Below are positions 23,101-64,000 of a stretch of 64,000 bases of DNA, piece after piece. Made by a program: the position numbers and the translations under genes. Every line of letters starts with the position of its first letter. Position 1 is the first letter of the stretch. The DNA is taken from NCBI GenBank assembly GCA_027704905.1, contig CM051020.1, positions 3,026,099-3,090,098 on the forward strand, given 5' to 3'. A model generated the notes under the pieces. The model saw only the letters and a list, made by a program, of their open reading frames with translations, searched no databases and was not told the DNA's origin. Source of the DNA: Muraenolepis orangiensis. Its lineage: Eukaryota > Chordata > Actinopteri > Gadiformes > Muraenolepididae.

Positions 23101-26100
23101 GCAGCCAAAAATGTCGGACCCCCACAATTAACCGGGCATCTCAATGTCCCTCACACTGCACGTCAAATGACAACCGATTACCCTCAACTTCGGAGCAGTC
23201 GCCAACTGCCCAATCCGGTTGAAAATAGTCTCCTCATTTGTCTCCACATGGTCTGTCTGGTTTTAGAAATAGCTTGAAGCACACACAGCCGTGTGGAGTC
23301 ACTGTTTCACCAACACGCCAAGTTCCATTTCAATGTTGTTGTACTTCGTTTTGCCCACATTTAAACGTACAATATAAAGAGAGTGACAATCACAGTTCCA
23401 CTCCAGACAAAAGCATACAAGCGCTGTGTCGGTGTTGACGTTGTCCTCTTGGGGCGACAGGTCAGTTCAAGTTGCTGGAGCAGGACCGGGACATCAAGGA
23501 GCCCGTGCTGTACTTCAACAGCGTGGAGGAGGTGGCCAAAGCCTTCCCTGAGAGGGTCTACGTGATGGAGGACATCACCTTCAACGTTAAGGTACACCTT
23601 CAACGTTAAGGTACACCTTCCCGTCCGCTGCTGCTGCTCGGAATAGCTGCTCAGCGCTATACCAGGATACTGTTTGCAATACGGAGTGAATAATATTAAT
23701 AATAATAATAATAATAATAATGATGCCAAATGCCTTTCTGAGAGAAGGGGATAAACACTCAACAAAGTGCCGTAGTTGAGTGCTCATGGAACTGCTCTGT
23801 TGATGTATGTTTGTGTATAGATGCGTCCATGTTGGAGGAATGGGATATTAATTAAGTATTCAGTCATCCCTGTCATGCACTTCAATGAAAATACTGAAAT
23901 ATTGTTGTGCATCCGTTGAATGTTCATTTATGACACCATTATACATTAAGTACTCATTAAGTTGTGCTGTAGAGATGCCCGGGCCAACAATATATTTTTC
24001 ATCCAATTTTTTTTTCTCTTCCAGAAAAACATGCAAGGAAACACACAGATCATTTTTGACCATATCGTTCGGATCCAATAATTTTATTTAAGTATAGTAA
24101 GAAACAACTACCCGTCCCTGATTCTATTTGACTCACAGTTGTACACATAGGAAGGCTCACAGCCTGCCTGTCTGCATCGTATCACAGAAGTCAATGGACA
24201 AAACAACAGCTTTGAACGTTCTGTGTTCTGGTAAATTGACGGAACCAAATAAAATGTCAACTGACAAGTTGGGTTTGTGTGTTCCCAGATGGCGTCGGGG
24301 GAGTGCAACGAAGACACAGAGGTGTACAACATCACCCTGAGCACGGGCGACGAGCTCACCCTGATGGGCCAGGCGGAGATCCTCTACGCCAAGACCGCCA
24401 AGGAGAAGTCCCGCTTCAACACCATCTTCAGGAAGATCGGCAAGCTGCACTCGGGGGGCCGGGTGGGCCGCGGCAAGATGCCCTGCCTGATCTGTATGAA
24501 CCACCGCACCAACGAGAGCGTCAGCCTCCCCTTCCAGTGCAAGGGCCGCTTCAGCACCTGCAGCCCGCTGGAGCTGCAGATGCAGGAGGGCGAGCACACC
24601 ATCCGCCGCATCGTGGAGAAGACACGGCTGCCCGTCAACGTGGCGGTGCCCGGCGGGCCGCCGCGGAACCAGCACGACCGGCACCACATCCGGCAGGGCC
24701 ACCGCTACAAGCTGGTCAACGTGCGGACCAAGACGGTGGTGGTGTGCTGCGCGCTGCGCAGCGACAAGATCCTGCCCATCCACTTCCCGCTGCACGGCGC
24801 CGTGCCCCGCTGCTCTCTGCCCGAGGGCCTGCTGCACGGGGAGCTGTGGCTGGACACAGTGGTCCACCGCTGGTTCACCTTCTGCCAGGAGCGCTTCCAC
24901 ATCGACGACTACTCCCGCGCCGTGCGGGACGTGCGCGCCGACTGGGGCGACGAGGGCAAGAGCCCCGAGAGGAGCGGCTGCGGGAGCACGAGCGCCGACG
25001 GCTGCCCCGCCCACGGGCACCCGTCCGGCCCTCCGACGGACGCCGGGGAACGGCTCACGCGGTCCTTCCACCGGCTGTCGGTTTGCGTGTACGGCAATAA
25101 CCTGCACGGCAACAGCGAGGTCAACTTGCAGGGCTGCGCCGGCCTGTGCGGGGACTGGGCCCCGCTGCCGTCCGACATCCTCCCCGTGGAGCGGGCCGAC
25201 CCCGCAGACCACTACTTCGCCGAGCTGATGGAGAGCACCGGCCCGGTGCGGCCTCCGGCCTCCGAGTCAGAGGTTCCCTACGAGGAGCTGTGGCTGGACC
25301 ACCTCAAGTCCCGCATGGCCAAGGCCTCCCTAAGCGAAGGCCTACTGGGGGCCGTTAACAACGACAACGGGGCCACGGTGGTACAGTCCTACCAAGCCAC
25401 CTGTTCTCTGGGAACCATCGCCACATCCGATTCGTCTCTGTCCCCGCCTCCGGTCCCACCCAAGTCGGAGGCTGTAAGTATCGTGCTAAAATAGGAAGTG
25501 TCTCAGATGGAAATGAAACGCTCCTGATCTTTTTTAAATGTGGATAGAAGCGACGGCTCGTGTTGGTTTCAAAGCCAGATGTCTTTTCCTTGCAGGTGAA
25601 GGAAGTGTGTCGCCTTTTGAACGCTCCACCCATTCCTCCTCGGACCTCCAAGCAGATGCCCGCGGTGCCCGTCGTGTCCAAGCCGCGGTCCCCCAGCCCC
25701 ACGCTGTCCTACTACTCCTCAGGTCTACACAACATGTAAGAATGACCAGATCCTGTTTCCTTCACGCTTGTTCCCAGGGAGATGACGGCCCGGTCTGAGG
25801 AGTAACGGCACTAGTATTTGTTTAGTAAATACAATCTATTTGCTGGGGCAAAGCTCGGCCTTGAGCCTTTTGTTCAACTTTCAGCTCAGCTTTTTTTCTT
25901 TTTTTTGGGCCACAAATGAATTAAATCAGGCACTTCCCTTCTGGAATACATAAAGATAATCATATCTTCATACTTAATCTGATCAAAGAGCCCCAGTTAC
26001 ACTAGAGAGTGACCTACATCCAGCAAGCCGTCGGTGCTACGGGAGTTCCCAGAAACCAAAGTATTGGCATCGAACGAGAGAACACGGAAAGACAATGTTT

Positions 26101-27716
26101 TCCTTTCCCCTCAGTGTTTACAGATGTACTATTTGCAGGTAGTTGGAATTAGGTTATGGAAACAGGACATGTGCCATATCGATGTTCTTCTCTGAGCAAT
26201 AAGTCCTGCAGTCAAGAGTCTGCTTCCAGCTAGGAAGGGTAAACATGATGACGACGTCAGGGTTTTTGGCACAGTTAGAGAAAGAGCACCTGGCCTTCAA
26301 GGCTGAGCTGGATGTGCTGTTCAGACTCTAAGGTTCTGGTGTCGAGTCTGGGAAATGCATGTTGGTGCAAGCAGGCAGAATGAGAGCCGTTGACTGCAGT
26401 CCAATGCTTTCTTCTTTGGGTACCATTGTTATGCAAATATTTAGATTGTCTTTTATTTTATTTTTTTTCGACATTGAATGATGATTCTGGTTTTGTATGA
26501 CGAGAGCTCTGATGACCAACGGGATGCTAGATTTTGTCATCCCTTGTGTGAACAGCTTTTCACTAATGTTCTCTCATCACTATTGTAATATTCATAGTAA
26601 TTAGCAAATACTACATGCTGTCTTATATGGATAATGGCCTAAGTGGAGTGGAACTATTTCCAGCTAAAAAGGTAGTTCAGACTTAAACACAGTCAGACAT
26701 TTATAAGGTCAATTAAATTGCCTTTTCTGATTGGATCAAATTGGTGCCCGATGATGTCATTTGGCACCAATGAGCCAATCGGAATCCGCAACAATGCCTC
26801 CTAACCAGAGACGGCATTGTCCCTGCATTTGGCTTGTTACGCTTTAAACGCAATGCTTCCCTAAGTGCTTACTGTTCTTCCACCACACAGCGGTGGATGT
26901 GAGAGCGAGACCAAGGACCCCGAGGAGCAGAGGCGCTACCCCTGTAGCTGGGCTGAGGCCGGCCCCGTGGCCGCCAGCGCCGCCTTCACCTGTGGAAGCC
27001 TGCCACTGGACGGGATGGCCTCCAGGCTGTCCTGGCCCAACAGCTTCAGCACCACAGAGTCCCAGGCCAGCGAGGACTACCGGCGGCCCGCCTTCCGCAG
27101 CTACTACAGTTACCCTCGCAAGAGGTCCCCGGGCGCCCCCAGGACCGCCAGCCTCTTCCACCTGGACACAGGAAACTCTCTGTGCTCGCACGGGGCCTGC
27201 ACCACGTCCGCCAGCTACACCTCACCGACATTCAGAGAGATGGACGCCTTTAGTGCCAAGCAGAGTCTCTCCTGCCCCATCCTGCCGCCGAGAACCTCCA
27301 AATCGAACTCCGTGAAGCGGGGGGCGGACGCGCTGCTCACCGCGTTTGGCTCGGACCACGACAGACGGAGCCCTAAGCGGCCCCTCAGCCCTAAGCGGCC
27401 CCTCAGCCTGTACGAGACCGACACACAAGAGATCTTCACTATGGCGTACTCCCCCACCTCGGACCGCCCGCCACAGCCGGCTGCGGCGTGGCAGCCCCCG
27501 TCCAGCCTGGCCGGCCTCTCCATCGAGGAGGTCTCCAGGTCGCTGCGCTTCATCGGTCTGCCGGACGACGTGGTCTCCCTCTTTGTGATGGAGAAGATCG
27601 ACGGGAGTCTGCTGCTGCAGCTGTCGGAGGAGATTCTGTCGGAGGACTTCAAGCTGAGCAAACTGCAAGTCAAGAAGCTCATGCAGTTCATCAACGGGTG
27701 GAGGCCCAAAACATAA
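20130..27716 (+). CDS. garem: GAREM (GRB2-associated regulator of MAPK1, GAREM1-like)
   Basis: Exons 20130-20250, 21607-21747, 23461-23591, 24289-25473, 25596-25735 and 26891-27716 (TAA 27714-27716), all GT-AG, in phase, 847 residues (human GAREM1 876). The start ATG at 20130 has a strong context (GACCACCATGG). Cytoplasmic adaptor that links activated EGFR to GRB2 and SHP2 and so to ERK. Visible: N-terminal CABIT region (about 1-330: HSCRQWTTITAHSLEEGHYV, GKMPCLICMNHRTNES, FQCKGRFSTCSPLELQMQEG), SFHRLSVCVYGNNLHGNSEV, tyrosine motif EVPYEELW, proline motif PPPVPPKSEA near 520, SPTLSYYSSGLHN, and a C-terminal SAM domain (about 780-847: LSIEEVSRSLRFIGL, KLQVKKLMQFINGW). GAREM2 is less likely because the YGNNLHGNSEV block is a GAREM1 feature. 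Exon 4 is GC-rich, giving a long antisense shadow frame. Confidence 0.95.
20830..20892 (+). repeat. LINE/SINE 3'-tail fragment
   Basis: TGTAAGTCGCTTTGGATAAAAGCG and CTGCTAAATGACTGTAATGTAATG, the terminal motif shared with 11535 and 63188. In GAREM intron 1. Confidence 0.8.
22115..22346 (-). repeat. tRNA-derived SINE (near full length, inverted)
   Basis: In reverse: GGGGCGGCAGTATAGCTCAGGGGGT (A-box), ACCGGAAGGTCGCTGGTTCGATCCC (B-box), CTCCTAGCAAAAACTGTC, TCAAGGACACC counterpart, CATTCATACAC counterpart and GCGCTATATAAA end. In GAREM intron 2. Confidence 0.85.
23578..23616 (+). repeat. 19-bp tandem duplication of GAREM exon 3 splice donor
   Basis: TTCAACGTTAAGGTACACC occurs twice head to tail. 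The first copy holds the real junction (AAG|GTACAC at 23591/23592). The second places an identical donor 19 bases downstream; reading into it meets an in-frame TAA. Confidence 0.9.
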
Positions 27717-28358
27717 CTTGCGGTACAAGTCTGAATATGCGTGTTTGTTTTATGCGTCATGCTACGCACACTAGCTTGGATGAATTTGCCAAGCTCCTCG
27801 TGTCTCCTGGGTTCCTGGGAACGGCAGCTAAAGGCCCTTGGGTGAATGGTGGACTTACTGCTACAAACGGTACCTGAATCAAATCATTTGGCACTTTCAT
27901 GGAGACCTCCTGTGTCTGTTACTTGCTAGTCTTTCCCCGTGTCTCTTCAGCGGTCTGTGCGGAAAGTGGTTTAGTGGTACTGAACCGCAGTTGGGAGTTG
28001 AAGGTAAAAAGTATTAACCAAGATCATCTCTGATGGGTCTTATCCGGTAGACGATGGATGGATGGATCTGATGGGGCATCGTTCCATTTTTGTTCTTAAA
28101 TGGGAATACCACAGATTCAAAAAAAAATCGGTGTGAAAATATCGCCCCCCTCGATGTTGCCCCTCATACGCCTGCTTCGCCTGTATGGGATGACTCTCCT
28201 TTAGTCGCATAACGACCATCAATGGAGAAACTGAGATTTTTCCCACCAAAATGAATGAGCCACATGCAGGCAGACAGCAATGGTTTCTGATTTGCAGCTT
28301 TTAGTGCCAAGTGACATCACTGGCATTCCTATTGGGTTTATATTGAATGTTAAAGCAC

Positions 28359-28395
<37 letters not shown>

Positions 28396-30378
28396 GTAAC
28401 GTGAAAGTGGTTATTAAGCCGTTATAATAATAATACACAGGGGTTTCAAATTGTGTGGTATTCCACTTCCAGGGCTGATGGTGACCTCATGACAACGTGA
28501 TGTGACCTGGCGGAGGAGCCTCGCTCTCACAACAAGCCATGCAGTTTATCGTTTGTATTTGATGCCTTTAAAAAAAAAAATATATATATATATATTTATA
28601 TTGGAGACGTCAACTTATTTACCTTTTAGCTTTGATCCTTTTAATGACAATTCCAACATACTCCCGAATGATGACTGAGGCCTTTTCTGACTTAACGTAA
28701 GTATTCTCCCTGTTCTTGAGACTAAAATATGCAAATACGAGGCGAGGTAAACGCGTTACGCATCACGCACTTTGGTCCTTCACAGTACAGTGAGTACCTT
28801 CACAGTACAGTGAGTACCTTCACAGTACAGTGAGTACCGTCACAGTACAATGGTATGGTACTCACTGTACAATGGTACTGTGAGTACCATACCATTGTAC
28901 TGTGATGGTACTCACAGTACAATGGTACTGTGAGTACCATCACAGTACAATGGTTTAAAAAGAGATTCCAGGAGAACACACACACACACACTACAGGCTT
29001 GGGGGGGGGGGGGGGGAGCCCGTCTGACGGGGAAATGAAGCTTCTTCTATGCCTTAACCCACAGACCTTAAGCTCCCACGATGCAGAGGTGCTGCCAGTG
29101 TCACTTTGGTAGCACCTCTCCCCTTGGGACACGCCAAAGCAACTCTCCCGTGTGTGTGTGTGTGTTTTTGTTCTCATGTTCTCGAGAGACATCGCAAATG
29201 GACTTGCATGGGAAATCTGTTTTATCTGCCAAACCATGGTGCCGGTGATCGTGAACTATTTCAAGTCAAGTTACTGAAATCATTCAAACCACGGAAAATA
29301 TGCATGGAAATAATTGGCCCCAAATCAGTTGTGAGATGTATTTTGTACGGCTGCAAACCGTCCATGAACCAAGCAGCTGGCTGTCCTTATCTTACAATCA
29401 CACAACGGTACACTTGTCTGTAAATGTATTATTATTTGTTTTGTATGGCAGTTGGCCATTAGTCACACATCAACCAGTGAGGAGTGCTAAGAAGCAACAC
29501 GTTAGTAGAAGCTCCTCGCCTTTGAACTGACCATGCCCGGGTGAAACTGGCTTATGTTTCAGATATCGCACTTAAAAGGTTGATAAAGTGACACTTTCAC
29601 TGAGTCTACATTGTGACAACAAACGCACTACTGTTATCAAACGAGATTGGCTTTCAAACACCACACTAAAACAAGGCACTGGTTTGGCAGCAACGCAGGT
29701 AGAACGTGAAGGAACATGCTGTGCTTTTGCTGCTCTTGTTAAAACTGAAGTTGTCAGCATTTGGCCAAACCTTACTTGTATACTTAAATATAAAACTACA
29801 CAATATGTATATACATGAGTTTTCTAGTACCAGTACCAGATCAGTTGACACTGGAACAACTGGAACCTGGGAACACTTTAACCCTTTGAAAAAGACGGGT
29901 TTCTAGTGCGCTTGTGTCCAAAAGAGCAGAGAACTCTATTGGGGTCAAGTTTCTGTTACAGTTGAATATTTCTGCATTCTGAATGGAAGACCGGTGTTAA
30001 TGAATGATGTCTACATGAGAGACGGCTGCAGCAACCACGCTGGGTTGAGTTTCAACCACGCTGGGTTGAGTTTCGGTACGCGGTCGGTATCCTACAAAAC
30101 TGGCGTCTTGGAAACCCCCCTGTTTTGGTTGTATGATGTATTAAAACGGAAATTAATGTGCGTGTCATTGTCATATTTTAAAGGAATACTTTGCTGGTTT
30201 GTACCATTAGAATGTGGGTAGTATACAGTGCGTTCTGAAAGTATTCAGACCTCTTTACATTTTTTTTCCTCAATACCCCATAATAACAATGATCATTTAG
30301 AGAGTGGATATTGAGTATGAGCGTATAGCTTTGTGCTGGTTCTGTTCTGTAACACCTGAACTCCATACAGGGAATAAA
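27717..30378 (+). other. garem: GAREM 3' untranslated region / 3' flank
   Basis: About 2.6 kb without a convincing exon. It holds an (AT)n tract (28363-28391), an A/TA tract near 28570-28595, an inverted-repeat array (28787-28955), a poly-G run near 29000 and a duplicated CAACCACGCTGGGTTGAGTTTC (about 30034 and 30055). AATAAA at 30373-30378 is the best plus-strand polyadenylation signal before the opposing PRKDC gene. UTR extent is inferred. Confidence 0.45.
28787..28955. repeat. CAGTACAGTGAGTACC array with inverted copies
   Basis: Four direct copies of TTCACAGTACAGTGAGTACC are followed by head-to-head units (GGTACTCACTGTACAATGGTACTGTGAGTACC), giving several overlapping inverted repeats able to form long hairpins in the GAREM 3'UTR. 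Confidence 0.85.
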
Positions 30379-30489
30379 GGGTGTCCACTGACTTTTGGCC
30401 ACACGTTTTATGTGCACTAAATCCACTCCCAGTGTCTGATTCTAACCAACATTAGTTGATGATATTGTCACTAGTTGGGAGCTCCTAAT

Positions 30490-30545
30490 CTTCTGTGCAA
30501 TACCCGACGACAGACAGCAGTTATAAAATAAAAACAATAGAATAA
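30490..30545 (-). repeat. L2-type LINE 3' fragment
   Basis: TGTGCAATACCCGACGACAGACAGCAGTTATA matches the 3' region of the LINE copies at 47280-47310 (inverted) and 58085-58120. Only about 55 bases remain. Confidence 0.7.
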
Positions 30546-30613
30546 AAGAAGTTCACTTTGCGGCCAAAGGGGGAAGTAATGAAGGAATTTACGATTGTTA
30601 CCTTTTTAAGCCT

Positions 30614-30619
30614 TTTATT
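30614..30619 (-). terminator. prkdc: PRKDC polyadenylation signal
   Basis: TTTATT on the plus strand, so AATAAA on the minus strand, about 140 bases after the PRKDC stop codon. The first canonical hexamer downstream, hence a short 3'UTR is likely. Confidence 0.5.
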
Positions 30620-30756
30620 ACAAATCCTTTGTCAACAAGAAACATACCATAGCTGGACTACTTCTAACCATAAGCGCCATAAAAACCTTACAAGGTTATC
30701 GATGCGGTTGCCAAGTGCCAATATTATCTAACGGACGAGGAAGATAACGGTTTGAA

Positions 30757-63868
<33,112 letters not shown>

Positions 63869-64000
63869 CTGACCCATGAATACAACACATTAGATCACAC
63901 AACAACACATTAGATCACACAACAACACAACAACGTCTGAACAGGTGATAGGTGGCTCAAAAGGTTAAAGGGCAAGCATGTGATATATAAACCGTAAAAT

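Noticed and set aside
24157..25212. 351-residue antisense open frame opposite GAREM exon 4
   Set aside because: Shadow of a GC-rich exon with high third-position GC; no family resemblance and no splice context.

Overview
The window is nuclear DNA of a ray-finned (teleost) fish. The genes are vertebrate and split into many small exons. The spacers are full of long (TG/CA)n, (GA)n and (TA)n tracts, minisatellites, tRNA-derived SINEs and LINE 3' ends of types common in fish. Five protein-coding genes can be reconstructed exon by exon; in each, exon phases close without an internal stop.

Left to right: (1) a CTGTCTGT-rich satellite-like block (1-1683). (2) The 3' eight exons of a MCUR1-type mitochondrial calcium uniporter regulator (+, 2070-6252; first exon not found). 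(3) DPH2, diphthamide biosynthesis (+, 7875-11920, complete, 6 exons, 487 aa). (4) NCF2/p67phox, the NADPH oxidase activator (-, 17351-12754, complete, 15 exons, 504 aa), convergent with DPH2. (5) GAREM (GAREM1-like), an EGFR/GRB2-SHP2 adaptor (+, 20130-27716, complete, 6 exons, 847 aa), divergent from NCF2. (6) PRKDC (DNA-PKcs) on the - strand from its stop at 30757 to the right edge. For PRKDC, 49 exons encoding the C-terminal 2,460 residues are present (late HEAT repeats, ABCDE phospho-cluster, FAT, kinase, FATC); the N-terminal part lies beyond the window. The five genes share no obvious pathway.

No bacterial-type system, CRISPR array, functional RNA gene or virus was recognised. What stands out is how tandem repeats sit on exon junctions. 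Two PRKDC introns begin with minisatellites whose unit is a copy of the preceding exon's 3' end plus its 5' splice site. In one of them (55795-56390) all nine extra donor copies stay in the exon's reading frame and phase, so each could give an in-frame DNA-PKcs variant. A 19-bp duplication does the same on a small scale at a GAREM donor. Five acceptors (one in MCUR1, four in PRKDC) have a (TG)n tract in place of, or directly before, the polypyrimidine tract, and several donors are followed at once by (CA)n or (TG)n. Two PRKDC introns appear to be GC-AG introns. A perfect 20-bp hairpin lies in the MCUR1 3'UTR.
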